In this document: one piece after another, positions 17,124 through 25,214 of the stretch
Layout of the letters: each line of letters begins with the position of its first letter
How positions within the stretch are numbered: the stretch's first letter is position 1
Source: an uncultured Synechococcaceae cyanobacterium
GTDB lineage: Bacteria > Cyanobacteriota > Cyanobacteriia > PCC-6307 > Cyanobiaceae
Assembly (NCBI GenBank): GCA_902538695.1
Contig: CACBGC010000007.1
Location: 1 to 26,707 of the forward strand
Length of the DNA: 26,707 bases
Direction: 5' to 3'
The notes under the pieces: generated by a model
What the model saw: the letters and a program-made list of their open reading frames with translations, nothing else
What the model was told of the DNA's origin: nothing
Database searches by the model: none
Translations under genes and position numbers: made by a program

Positions 17124-17449
17124 TTAATAATGTTCTCAAGAATTTTTGTTTAATTACTTTTGCATTAATTGCGCCAATTACACTACCTGCCGGTGGGATC
17201 CAAAAAAGTTTAAATCAAAATAAGTTTCTTCAAAATACAAATGAAATTATATTGATTTCCAGGACTTCTCTTTATTCTTGTCCTGAAATTTTTGCTAAGG
17301 AATTATTAGTTCTTGATGTAGGTACAACTTTATCGGTATTACGTAACTGGAATGTTAGCAAAAGTGAAACTTGGTTTAGGGTTGAATTAGCTTCTAATAA
17401 ATTTTTAGACGATCCTAATAAGATTTTAAAAGGCTGGATAAAAGTGTAA
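17120..17449 (+). CDS. Small exported protein with a C-terminal SH3-like domain, function unknown
   Basis: A 109-residue protein I cannot assign to a pathway. Residues 1-24 look like a Sec signal peptide: Asn and Lys near the start, then a hydrophobic run (FCLITFALIAPITLPAGG). The rest resembles a bacterial SH3 module: SRTSLYSCPE (about 48-57, like the usual 'LNVRSGPS' start), LDVGTTLSVLRNWN (about 65-78), WFRVELAS (about 85-92) and the closing GWIKV. Such modules often bind peptidoglycan or metal in the periplasm. Its ATG overlaps the gyrB TGA (ATGA), so translation is probably coupled. The first crcB begins 3 bases after its stop. Whether the 4-gene run acts together or is only packed is unknown. 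Confidence 0.7.
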   Translation: MINNVLKNFCLITFALIAPITLPAGGIQKSLNQNKFLQNTNEIILISRTSLYSCPEIFAKELLVLDVGTTLSVLRNWNVSKSETWFRVELASNKFLDDPNKILKGWIKV

Positions 17450-17452
17450 ATT

Positions 17453-17818
17453 TTGGATTTTAGTGTAATATTTATACTTTTACTTGGCAGTACTTTTGGA
17501 TTAATACTAAGAATATTCATACAAAATTATTTTAAAAAAAATATAGGTTTTGATATTCAAAGTACTTCAATAGTAAATTTTTTGTCTTCTTTTTTTTTAG
17601 GAACATTAGTAGCTTTAAATTTTGTTAATAATAAACTATTAGTATTATTTTATAGTGGTTTTTTAGGATCTTTTAGTACATTTTCTTCCTTCATATATCA
17701 ATTATTTATCTTATTTAAAAATAGAAAATTCCTAAGATTATTTTTCCACTATATTGAAGTAATAATTTTTTCATTTCTTTTCTTTTATTTAGGTTATTTT
17801 ATTTTTCAGTTTTTTTAA
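17453..17818 (+). CDS. crcB: Fluoride channel CrcB/Fluc family, first of a tandem pair
   Basis: CrcB/Fluc proteins are small dual-topology membrane channels that expel fluoride. The 121 residues are nearly all hydrophobic, with four predicted transmembrane helices. Family marks are LLGSTFGLILRIFI (helix 1, the G-x-x-x-R pattern), the conserved Asn and glycine turn in TSIVNFLSSFFLGTLVAL (helix 2), and SGFLGSFSTFSSFIYQL (helix 3 break with the Phe and Thr/Ser that line the pore). The start is TTG at 17453, three bases after the previous stop; no ATG is available before helix 1. The protein is very rich in Phe, Ile and Leu, as expected for an AT-rich genome. It is followed after one base by a second crcB, suggesting a heterodimer of opposite orientations. 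Confidence 0.85.
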   Translation: MDFSVIFILLLGSTFGLILRIFIQNYFKKNIGFDIQSTSIVNFLSSFFLGTLVALNFVNNKLLVLFYSGFLGSFSTFSSFIYQLFILFKNRKFLRLFFHYIEVIIFSFLFFYLGYFIFQFF

Positions 17819-17819
17819 A

Positions 17820-18149
17820 GTGAAAATAAAAAATTTTATATATATCCTTTTAGCTGCTTACCTAGCTACTTTTTTGAGATTAATTATAAATAATAATTTT
17901 TTTATTTCAATAATTGGATCTTTTTTAGTCGGTTTTTTTATCAGCAAAAGATTAAATTATTCAACTGAAAAAATTTTATTGAGTGGTTTTTTTTCTTGCT
18001 TTACATCATTTAGCGGATTTATATATTCTTTGTATAAAATTTTAAATCAAGGGGATTGGGGAAAATTCATAATTTTTTTTAATTTAATAATTATCGTAAA
18101 TTTATTCACAATGCTTTTCGGGTTCTGGATAAGTAGAAAAATTAGTTAA
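17820..18149 (+). CDS. crcB: Fluoride channel CrcB/Fluc family, second of a tandem pair
   Basis: A 109-residue partner of the preceding crcB. It shows AAYLATFLRLII (helix 1 with the conserved Arg), ISIIGSFLVGFFIS (helix 2, the GSF-x-x-G signature) and SGFFSCFTSFSGFIYSL (helix 3 break), then two C-terminal hydrophobic stretches. The pore Asn before GSF in helix 2 of canonical members is replaced here (Ser in ISIIGSF), while the first copy keeps Asn in its equivalent (VNFLSSF) but has lost the exact GSF. The pair may therefore have divided the conserved residues between them. The start is GTG at 17820, one base after the TAA of the first copy. The family assignment is good; the fluoride role is from family knowledge only. 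Confidence 0.82.
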   Translation: MKIKNFIYILLAAYLATFLRLIINNNFFISIIGSFLVGFFISKRLNYSTEKILLSGFFSCFTSFSGFIYSLYKILNQGDWGKFIIFFNLIIIVNLFTMLFGFWISRKIS

Positions 18150-18192
18150 ATTTCATATAATGGTGTTGTTACTTTGATAAGGGATTATATTT

Positions 18193-19599
18193 ATGAAAGA
18201 AAATAATCTTGATACAGTTACTTCGTTATCTTCTGATTTAAGTATAAGAGAAAATATTACTACTCGACTTGAGGAATTGCTCATTGCGGGAAATTATGAT
18301 GAGGCAAAGTTAATTTTAGAGCCTTCCCAACCTGTTGATATAGCAGATGCTATTGGAAGCCTTCCACTAATATTGCAGGCATTAGCATTTCGTTTACTAA
18401 AGAAAAACGAAGCAATTGAGGTTTATGAATATTTAGATCCAGTAGTGCAGCAAACTTTATTAGAAAGACTTCGTTCAGGAGAGGTTTTAGAAATCGTTGA
18501 AAAAATGTCACCTGATGATAGGGTTCAACTCTTTGATGAATTACCTGCAAAAGTGGTACGAAAATTTTTGTCTGCTCTTAGTCCTGGGGAAAGGAAAGTA
18601 ACAGCTGAATTACTTGGATATGAGCCTGAAACTGCCGGAAGATTAATGACGACTGAATTTATAGACCTTAAAGAAATGCAAACAGCGGCAGAGGCTCTTA
18701 ATTTAGTTAGAAAAAGAGCCCCATTTACTGAAACTATCTATAGTTTATACGTTACAGATAAAGAAAGACATTTAACTGGTATTCTCTCTTTGAGAGACCT
18801 TGTAACTGCTGATCCTTCTAAGCCAATTGGTGAAGTTATGACGAGAGATGTAGTCAATATCTCCACTAATACGAATCAAGAAGAGGTTGCTAGAGCAATA
18901 CAAAGATATGATTTTTTAGCTTTACCGGTCGTAGATAAAGAAAATAGATTGGTTGGGATAGTCACTGTTGATGATTTAATTGATGTCATAGAACAAGAAG
19001 CAACAAGAGACATTTATGCAGCGGGAGCAGTACAACCTGGAGATGAAGATGATTATTTCCAAAGTAGTTTGTTTACGATCACTCGAAGAAGAATTTTATG
19101 GTTATTAATTTTGGTTTTTGCAAATGGTCTAACGACAAAAGTTATAGCTATGAATGATCAAATATTAAAAGAAATTGTTTTGTTAGCTGCATTTATTCCA
19201 CTACTTATAGGTACTGGGGGAAATGTTGGTGCTCAAAGTTCGACGGTTGTCATTAGAGGTTTAAGTACTCAAAAATTGAAGTCTCTGGGTGCTATTAAGG
19301 CAGTAGTTAAGGAGGCAATAACAGGGGCTCTTTTAGGCGTTTTCATGATGCTCGTAGTGTTCCCTTTCGCTTGGTGGCAAGGGGAAGGGCCTTTAATAGC
19401 TTCTGCGGTGGGAATAAGTTTAATATCGATAACAACTTTAGCTGCTACAACAGGAGCTATCCTTCCTTTGTTGTTTGACAGAATGAAATTAGATCCAGCC
19501 TTAATGTCCTCCCCTTTTATTACAACGGTCACTGATATTGCTGGTGTATTTATATATCTCAGTACGGCAAAATGGCTATTAAGTTCTTCATTAGTCTAA
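18193..19599 (+). CDS. mgtE: Magnesium transporter MgtE
   Basis: MgtE is a homodimeric, Mg2+-gated Mg2+ channel in the plasma membrane. The 468 residues contain the N-terminal superhelical domain (about 20-150; SPDDRVQLFDELPAKVVRKF), two CBS domains (about 150-265; GEVMTRDVVNIS and DFLALPVVDKENRLVGIVTV), and five membrane helices from about 300. The pore signature PLLIGTGGNVGAQSST (336-351) and the Asp in MKLDPALMSSPFITTVTDIA (431-450) are intact, so both sensing and transport parts look functional. The ATG at 18193 has AAGGGA eight bases upstream. It follows the crcB pair after 43 bases; these are all ion-handling membrane proteins on the same strand. Confidence 0.96.
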   Translation: MKENNLDTVTSLSSDLSIRENITTRLEELLIAGNYDEAKLILEPSQPVDIADAIGSLPLILQALAFRLLKKNEAIEVYEYLDPVVQQTLLERLRSGEVLEIVEKMSPDDRVQLFDELPAKVVRKFLSALSPGERKVTAELLGYEPETAGRLMTTEFIDLKEMQTAAEALNLVRKRAPFTETIYSLYVTDKERHLTGILSLRDLVTADPSKPIGEVMTRDVVNISTNTNQEEVARAIQRYDFLALPVVDKENRLVGIVTVDDLIDVIEQEATRDIYAAGAVQPGDEDDYFQSSLFTITRRRILWLLILVFANGLTTKVIAMNDQILKEIVLLAAFIPLLIGTGGNVGAQSSTVVIRGLSTQKLKSLGAIKAVVKEAITGALLGVFMMLVVFPFAWWQGEGPLIASAVGISLISITTLAATTGAILPLLFDRMKLDPALMSSPFITTVTDIAGVFIYLSTAKWLLSSSLV

Positions 19600-19666
19600 A
19601 TTCACTAGGTATTTATTCTCATTTTTGTAAAATTGTGGATTTTTTTGTTTAACTTTACATTTCTTA

Positions 19667-20701
19667 ATGGTATTGTTTACAAAACATCATTCAACTTTTA
19701 TGTCTTCTGAAACATTAAGTGAGAATAAATTAACAACAATATCCAGTTTAAAAGCTAGTAACGATGTTGATCTTGTTAGATCATATCTAAGGGATATAGG
19801 TAGAGTTCCACTATTATCTCACGAGCAAGAAATTACTCTTGGTAGGCAAGTCCAAGAATATATGCAAGTTGAAAGAGCAGAATTGGAAATCATTGAATTA
19901 ACAGGAGATAAGCCAAGTATTGAGGAATTATCTATCAAATTAGATTTATCTACTTCCGTAATTAAAAAAAGATTGAGAGCCGGTCAGAGAGCTAAAGAAA
20001 GAATGGTTGCAGCAAATTTAAGATTGGTAGTAAGCGTTGCAAAAAAATATACTAAAAGAAATATGGAATTATTAGATTTAATTCAAGAGGGAACTATTGG
20101 ACTGGTAAGAGGAGTTGAAAAATTTGATCCAGCTCGTGGTTACAAGTTCTCAACATATGCCTACTGGTGGATTAGACAGGGTATTACAAGAGCAATAGCT
20201 GAAAAAAGTAGAGCAATAAGATTACCAATCCATATAACTGAAATGTTGAATAAGTTGAAAAAAGGTCAAAGAGAGTTAAGCCAAGAAATGTCTAGAACTC
20301 CAACTGTTAGCGAGTTGGCGAAATATGTTGAGCTTCCCGAAGAAGATGTAAAAGATTTGATGTGCAAAGCTGGGCAGCCAGTAAGTCTCGAAACTAAAGT
20401 TGGTGATGGTGAAGATACAGTTTTATTAGATTTACTTGCAGGGGGCGAAGATTTGCCAGACGAACAAATAGAGATGGATTGTATGAGAGGTGATCTTCAT
20501 TCTCTTTTACATCAATTGCCTGATCTGCAATGTAGAGTTTTAAGGATGAGATACGGAATGGATGGTGATGAGCCAATGTCTCTTACAGGTATAGGAAGGG
20601 TATTAGGGATTAGTAGAGATCGAGTAAGAAACCTAGAAAGAGATGGATTAAGAGGTTTGAGAAGACTTAGTGATAATGTTGAAGCTTACTTTGTTTCTTG
20701 A
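19667..20701 (+). CDS. Group 2 RNA polymerase sigma-70 factor
   Basis: A non-essential-type sigma-70 factor (SigB/C/D-like group of cyanobacteria) that directs RNA polymerase to stress or circadian-responsive promoters. Region 1.2 is at about 35-67 (DLVRSYLRDIGRVPLLSHEQ). Region 2 (about 113-183) contains AANLRLVVSVAKKYTKRNME, LLDLIQEGTIGLVRGVEKFD and FSTYAYWWIRQGITRAI, including the -10-reading helix. Region 3 spans about 184-265. Region 4 has LPDLQCRVLRMRYGMDGDEP and the helix-turn-helix LTGIGRVLGISRDRVRNLER. At 344 residues and without a long region 1.1 it is group 2, not the principal SigA. The start is either ATG 19667 or ATG 19700 (MSSETLSENK); neither has a clear Shine-Dalgarno. Its end overlaps the convergent hydrolase gene by 16 bases. 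Confidence 0.92.
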   Translation: MVLFTKHHSTFMSSETLSENKLTTISSLKASNDVDLVRSYLRDIGRVPLLSHEQEITLGRQVQEYMQVERAELEIIELTGDKPSIEELSIKLDLSTSVIKKRLRAGQRAKERMVAANLRLVVSVAKKYTKRNMELLDLIQEGTIGLVRGVEKFDPARGYKFSTYAYWWIRQGITRAIAEKSRAIRLPIHITEMLNKLKKGQRELSQEMSRTPTVSELAKYVELPEEDVKDLMCKAGQPVSLETKVGDGEDTVLLDLLAGGEDLPDEQIEMDCMRGDLHSLLHQLPDLQCRVLRMRYGMDGDEPMSLTGIGRVLGISRDRVRNLERDGLRGLRRLSDNVEAYFVS

Positions 20702-21600
20702 ATAAATTCATTTATTAGCTTATTTGTTTTTTCAGGTTCTTCATCATGAGGACAATGTCCAGCTTCTTTTATTACATCTAATCTTTTAATATTACTAAAT
20801 TGTTTTTGCCACAATTTTGCTTCATTTAAAGACTCCCAAGGGTCTTTTTCTCCCCAAATCAATTGGATTGGAGCATCAACCTTATCGAACAGGTCAGTAG
20901 CAAGATAATCATCAAATAAGTTAATAAAACCACGAAATGCTTCTTTAGAATTTTTTCTTTGAGAGGGTTGATAAAGTATTTCAATCAATTCTTTATCGAT
21001 ATTTTTTCCTGAAGGGTAAGCTTGTTCAAGTATTTTCTTTATGACTTTTGGATTAGCAGCTCTTGTAAAAAGTGTATTACTAATTACTCTTTGTCTGACT
21101 ATCGTTTTAAGTATCGGTCTCAGTAGATTCATTAATATATCCCTTTTTTTTAATCGTTTATCATCCATAGTTCTTTGCGCACAATCAATCAAAATTACAC
21201 CTTTGCAATTTTCTTTGAGGATTTCAGCAGCTTTCAATGCAATAACACCACCAATTGAATTTCCTACCAAGTAAACGGGAGATTTTATTATCTCTGCACA
21301 AAATGTTGATACTTGATTACCCCATAAGTCAAATGAATATTTAACTGAGTTTTCTTTATCAGGTTCGTAATTTAATAAAGCACTAGGCTGACTGCTGTTT
21401 CCAAATCCCAATAAGTCAATTGCGTAGCAGTTAGAAAATTTACCAAGAAAATCTTGATTATGTCTCCAGTGGTTTTTTGATGCCCCAAATCCATGAACTA
21501 ATAAAATATTAATATTTTTTTCAGAAGTAGAATCTTTTGATATAGACCAAGAAATTTCCCAATTTTTCCATTTCCAATTTTCAGATTTACTTAAAGGCAC
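20686..21600 (-). CDS. Alpha/beta-hydrolase fold protein
   Basis: A 304-residue hydrolase with an intact catalytic set. The oxyanion element is VHGFGASKNHWRHN (35-48), the nucleophile elbow is GNSIGG with Ser115, the acid is Asp253 in IWGEKDPWE, and the base is His282 in EAGHCPHDEEPE. The cap region (about 140-235) is helical. Overall it resembles the large cyanobacterial and plastid group that includes pheophytinase-like and haloperoxidase-like enzymes, but the substrate cannot be read from sequence. The start is GTG at 21600, the only start codon that keeps the N-terminal WKWKNWEISW strand. It is divergent from the pfkB gene across 88 bases and overlaps the sigma factor gene tail to tail by 16 bases. 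Confidence 0.9.
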   Translation of the reverse strand: MPLSKSENWKWKNWEISWSISKDSTSEKNINILLVHGFGASKNHWRHNQDFLGKFSNCYAIDLLGFGNSSQPSALLNYEPDKENSVKYSFDLWGNQVSTFCAEIIKSPVYLVGNSIGGVIALKAAEILKENCKGVILIDCAQRTMDDKRLKKRDILMNLLRPILKTIVRQRVISNTLFTRAANPKVIKKILEQAYPSGKNIDKELIEILYQPSQRKNSKEAFRGFINLFDDYLATDLFDKVDAPIQLIWGEKDPWESLNEAKLWQKQFSNIKRLDVIKEAGHCPHDEEPEKTNKLINEFIQETK

Positions 21601-21688
21601 AATGAATATTATTTTAATTAAACTTTAATTCAAAAAAAAACTATTCGTTTTTAATAAATTATTCTTAGTTAAGAAAAAGCGTTCATTT

Positions 21689-22687
21689 ATGAAAAAGAAA
21701 AAGGTCATATGTATTGGAGAGGCTTTAATAGACAGAATCAGAAATAAGTCAAATCAAGGATTTACAGATTTTTTGGGTGGTGCGCCGGCTAATGTTGCTT
21801 GTGCATTAAGAAAATTAAAAATAGATTCAATATTCTTAGGAAGTTTAGGCAATGATGATTATGGAAAAAAATTTATTACGAAATTTAATGAATTAGGTGT
21901 TAATTTAGATTTCTTGCAATTAGATAATGATTCATCTACTCGCGTGGTTAATGTAGATAGAGATCAATTTGGAGATCGTTTTTTTTCAGGCTTTGAGGAA
22001 AGTTCTAATTCATGCTTTGCAGACCAAGTTTTAAACAAGGAATTAATCGAAAAAGAAATTTTAAATTTGGAGAAATCTTTTCAGGAAATAAAATATTTGG
22101 TAACAGGAACAATTCTATTATCATCTCCAATATCAGCAAAGACTATTTTTTTTCTTCTTGAACAGGCTAAAAAATTTGAAGTCAAAATAGTTATTGATTT
22201 GAATTGGAGAGAGGTCTTTTGGGATGATTCAAGTTTTTCGTCAGAAATTAGTAAAGCCGCGAGAGTTAAGTTAATCAAGAATTTTTTAAATCATGCAAAT
22301 GTTCTGAAGCTTGCTAAAGAAGAAGCAACTTTGTTTTTTGAGGATGAAAATCCCTTGCTAATATCTCAACAATTATCTAGTAGACCAGATGTAATAATAA
22401 CTGATGGGAAAAATCCTGTTTCTTGGTGTATCAACGGATTACAGGGAATTACAGAAACTCCTACTTCAAAAAAAATTGTTGATACAACAGGCGCAGGTGA
22501 TGCTTTTCTAGCTGGCTTTATTTCAAAATTAATTTATTATGGCTATCCATCAAATGAACAAGAGATAGAAGAATGCATAATGTTCGCAGGTGTTTGCGGA
22601 TTGTTAACCTGTCTTGGTGAAGGCGCCATTGACCAACAGCCATATTATGAGAAGGTTAATAACTTTTTGGGATCTCTTATTTCGTAG
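21689..22687 (+). CDS. PfkB-family carbohydrate kinase, probable fructokinase
   Basis: A ribokinase-fold sugar kinase of 332 residues. The N-terminal substrate part shows CIGEALIDRI (8-17) and GGAPANVACALRKL (30-43), the typical fructokinase form of the PfkB signature 1. Signature 2 is at the end: DTTGAGDAFLAGFISKL, with the GAGD anion hole at 268-271 and the catalytic base Asp271. VIITDGKNPVSW (about 232-243) is the usual ATP-side strand. The best guess is fructose to fructose 6-phosphate, fitting sucrose or glycoside turnover; other sugars are possible. The start is ATG at 21689, without a strong Shine-Dalgarno. The last 43 bases overlap tsaE on the other strand. Confidence 0.9.
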   Translation: MKKKKVICIGEALIDRIRNKSNQGFTDFLGGAPANVACALRKLKIDSIFLGSLGNDDYGKKFITKFNELGVNLDFLQLDNDSSTRVVNVDRDQFGDRFFSGFEESSNSCFADQVLNKELIEKEILNLEKSFQEIKYLVTGTILLSSPISAKTIFFLLEQAKKFEVKIVIDLNWREVFWDDSSFSSEISKAARVKLIKNFLNHANVLKLAKEEATLFFEDENPLLISQQLSSRPDVIITDGKNPVSWCINGLQGITETPTSKKIVDTTGAGDAFLAGFISKLIYYGYPSNEQEIEECIMFAGVCGLLTCLGEGAIDQQPYYEKVNNFLGSLIS

Positions 22688-23082
22688 TTTCTTCCATATT
22701 GTTTTGCGTAACTAATTTCTATTTTCCAGAAATTATCAATAACTGGTTCTATTAATTCTGGCCATTCAATAACTAAAATAGCTTGTCTTTGTATTGCCTC
22801 TTCTTCTTCTGAAAAAAAAACTTCTTTTGCTGAAGAAACATTTTCTAATCTGTATAAATCAAGGTGTATTAGTGGAATTTTTCCAGAGTTATAGTGATGC
22901 GATAAAGCAAATGTAGGGCTTGTAATTTCCTCAGAGATTGATAAGCCTTTAGCAATTCCTTGAACAAATGACGTTTTCCCAGCCCCAATTGGACCCTGTA
23001 ATAAAACAATTGAATGGGGATTTAATTTGTGTGAGAGTTTTTTTCCTAAATTTAAAGTCTCTTTTAAATTCTCGATAAACAC
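22645..23082 (-). CDS. tsaE: tRNA threonylcarbamoyladenosine synthesis ATPase TsaE
   Basis: TsaE (YjeE) is the ATPase that cycles the TsaB-TsaD complex to make t6A37 in ANN-reading tRNAs. Seen here are the P-loop QGPIGAGKTSFVQGIAKGL (Lys36, Thr37 in this numbering), SEEITSPTFALSHHYN with the switch-like SPTF, LIHLDLYRLENVSSAKE with HLDLYR, and LVIEWPELIE with the Glu-Trp of the family. Length is 145 residues from the GTG at 23082 (MFIENLKETLNLGKKL), which matches the usual start. The frame is open back to a TTG at 23133, but that would abut the ahcY ATG and add an atypical hydrophobic lead. It overlaps the pfkB gene by 43 bases at the 3' end and is divergent from ahcY. Confidence 0.9.
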   Translation of the reverse strand: MFIENLKETLNLGKKLSHKLNPHSIVLLQGPIGAGKTSFVQGIAKGLSISEEITSPTFALSHHYNSGKIPLIHLDLYRLENVSSAKEVFFSEEEEAIQRQAILVIEWPELIEPVIDNFWKIEISYAKQYGRNYEIRDPKKLLTFS

Positions 23083-23102
23083 AAAAATACCCAAAAATCG
23101 CT

Positions 23103-23108
23103 TATAGT
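23103..23108 (+). promoter_or_regulatory. Candidate -10 box of ahcY
   Basis: TATAGT lies 26 bases before the ahcY ATG, within the 51-base space to the chosen tsaE start. It would give a leader of about 19 bases, too short for a SAH riboswitch. No -35 match is evident. Confidence 0.3.
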
Positions 23109-23133
23109 TTAATAATAAAAGAATACTCAACAA

Positions 23134-24552
23134 ATGGTTATCGCAAATTCAATTAAGACCTCTATACCTAAGTACGTAATTGCCGATATATCTTTATCAG
23201 ATTTTGGTCGCAAAGAAATTAAAATTGCCGAAACTGAAATGCCTGGATTAATGTCTCTTAGAGACAAATATAAATCTGAAAAGCCACTAAAAGGTGCAAA
23301 AATAGCTGGAAGTCTTCATATGACTATTCAGACAGCAGTATTAATAGAAACTCTTGTTAATCTTGGCGCAGAAGTAAAGTGGGCTTCATGTAATATTTTT
23401 TCAACTCAAGATCATGCGGCTGCAGCTATTGCAGATGAAGGAATTTCCGTATATGCAAAAAAAGGTGAGACTCTTGATGAATATTGGCAATATACCCACT
23501 ATATCCTTGATTGGGGTTCAGACTCTCCAAATATGATTCTTGATGATGGGGGAGATGCAACTGGCTTATTGATTCTCGGTAGTAAAGCAGAAAAGGATTT
23601 ATCTGTTTTAGATAATCCCAGTAATGAAGAAGAAATTGCTCTATTCAATTCCATTAAGTCTAAATTGGAAAATGATAGTGACTTCTATTCTAGAATTAAG
23701 AGTAATATCATTGGCGTCACTGAAGAAACTACAACAGGAGTTGCAAGACTTTATCAACTGCAAAAGCAAAATTCTTTACCTTTCCCTGCTATTAACGTTA
23801 ACGATTCAGTAACTAAGAGCAAATTTGATAATTTATATGGCTGCCGAGAATCTCTAGTTGACAGTATAAAGCGTGCTACTGATGTCATGATTGCTGGGAA
23901 GGTCGCTTTAGTAATGGGTTTTGGAGATGTAGGTAAAGGTTCAGCCCAGTCTCTAAGAGGACTTGGTGCAATTGTGAAAGTTGCTGAAGTTGATCCAATT
24001 TGTGCTCTTCAAGCGGCTATGGAAGGATTTAGCGTGGTTACACTAGATGATGTAGTAGAGGATATAGATATATTTGTTACTGCAACTGGGAACTATCAAG
24101 TAATTACAAACCAAAATCTTCTCAAGATGAAAGACGAGGCCATAGTCTGTAATATCGGTCATTTTGATAATGAAATTGACGTGGCATCATTGAAAAGTTA
24201 TCCATGGGAAAATATTAAGCCTCAGGTTGATCACATAACTTTACCGAGTGGCAATAAAATTATCCTTCTAGCTGAAGGTAGATTAGTTAACTTAGGTTGT
24301 GCCACTGGACATCCAAGTTTTGTTATGAGTAATTCTTTTACTAATCAAGTACTTGCTCAAATTGAACTTTTCAATAAGTCAGAAAAATATGCTAATGAGG
24401 TCTATGTCTTACCAAAGCATTTAGATGAAATGGTAGCCAGATTACATCTTGATAAAATTGGTGCAAAATTAACAAAATTAACTAAAGAACAGGCTGATTA
24501 TATAAATGTTTCAGTTGAAGGACCCTATAAATCGGAACTTTATAGATATTAA
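23134..24552 (+). CDS. ahcY: S-adenosylhomocysteine hydrolase
   Basis: Reversibly splits S-adenosylhomocysteine to adenosine and homocysteine, clearing the product of SAM-dependent methylation; NAD-bound tetramer. The 472 residues carry the substrate domain (GSLHMTIQTAVLIETLVNLG, 59-78; ASCNIFSTQDHAAAAI, 84-99; DDGGDAT, 137-143), EETTTGVARLYQL (197-209), INVNDSVTKSKFDNLYGCRE (220-239) with the catalytic Lys and Asp, the NAD-binding loop GFGDVGKG (262-269; Phe replaces the common Tyr), NIGHFDNEID, and the C-terminal Lys/Tyr tail ending YKSELYRY that reaches the neighbour's NAD site. The insert around 150-190 is the bacterial long form. The start is ATG at 23134. A DedA gene follows after 2 bases. 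Confidence 0.97.
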   Translation: MVIANSIKTSIPKYVIADISLSDFGRKEIKIAETEMPGLMSLRDKYKSEKPLKGAKIAGSLHMTIQTAVLIETLVNLGAEVKWASCNIFSTQDHAAAAIADEGISVYAKKGETLDEYWQYTHYILDWGSDSPNMILDDGGDATGLLILGSKAEKDLSVLDNPSNEEEIALFNSIKSKLENDSDFYSRIKSNIIGVTEETTTGVARLYQLQKQNSLPFPAINVNDSVTKSKFDNLYGCRESLVDSIKRATDVMIAGKVALVMGFGDVGKGSAQSLRGLGAIVKVAEVDPICALQAAMEGFSVVTLDDVVEDIDIFVTATGNYQVITNQNLLKMKDEAIVCNIGHFDNEIDVASLKSYPWENIKPQVDHITLPSGNKIILLAEGRLVNLGCATGHPSFVMSNSFTNQVLAQIELFNKSEKYANEVYVLPKHLDEMVARLHLDKIGAKLTKLTKEQADYINVSVEGPYKSELYRY

Positions 24553-24554
24553 GT

Positions 24555-25214
24555 TTGAGTTTAATTTTTGTAAATTTTCTTACTTCAATACCTGACTATA
24601 TTAGTCTGGCTGTTGAAAAGAATACAACAATTGCATACCTTACTATTTGTTTGGCTATGTTTTTAGAAAATATAATTCCTCCAATTCCTTCGGAAATAAT
24701 AATGCCATTGGGAGGGTTTTTCGTTTATCAACAAAAATTAAATTTTTATATTTTAGTTTTTTGGGGATTACTTGGAACTATTTTAGGTTCGTTGCCTTGG
24801 TATTATCTAGGGAGATTAGTAAATGAAAGAAGACTTTCAAATTTTCTAGATAAAAAAGGAAAATATCTCGGTATTTCTTCTAATGATTTAACTAAAAGTA
24901 AAAGGTGGTTTGATACATACGGTGTTTCTTTAGTTTTTTGGGGCCGATTAGTACCAGGTATAAGAACTTTAATTTCAGTTCCCGCTGGCATAGAACTTAT
25001 GCCATTAAGAAAATTTTTGATTTGGACTACTTTAGGGAGCATGATATGGGTAGCACTTCTCACTTATGCAGGTTATTTATTTGGTGAAAATTATCGAATT
25101 ATTGAAACCTACTTAGATCAAATCAAATATGTTGTGAAGCCAATTATAATTTTAATTCTTTTATATTTTTTTATAAGAGTACTTATCAGATTTTTTAAAA
25201 AAAATAGAGCTTAA
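24555..25214 (+). CDS. DedA-family integral membrane protein
   Basis: DedA (SNARE-associated, PF09335-type) proteins are lipid-handling membrane proteins linked to membrane potential and undecaprenyl-phosphate or phospholipid movement. The 219-residue protein has a first hydrophobic segment with FLENIIPPIPSEIIMPLGGF (37-56), the re-entrant motif with Glu and Pro typical of the family. A helix at about 64-84 follows, then the second signature WGRLVPGIRTLISVPAG (129-145) with Arg131 and Arg138, and two further helices (about 153-178 and 193-214) with a basic tail. The start is TTG at 24555, two bases after the ahcY stop; no ATG is found before the conserved region except Met35, inside the first helix. 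The last four bases overlap ssb on the other strand. Confidence 0.9.
   Translation: MSLIFVNFLTSIPDYISLAVEKNTTIAYLTICLAMFLENIIPPIPSEIIMPLGGFFVYQQKLNFYILVFWGLLGTILGSLPWYYLGRLVNERRLSNFLDKKGKYLGISSNDLTKSKRWFDTYGVSLVFWGRLVPGIRTLISVPAGIELMPLRKFLIWTTLGSMIWVALLTYAGYLFGENYRIIETYLDQIKYVVKPIIILILLYFFIRVLIRFFKKNRA

Noticed and set aside
23083..23133. SAH riboswitch before ahcY
   Set aside because: The space to the divergent tsaE start is only about 50 bases and the inferred leader about 19; there is no room for the riboswitch fold.
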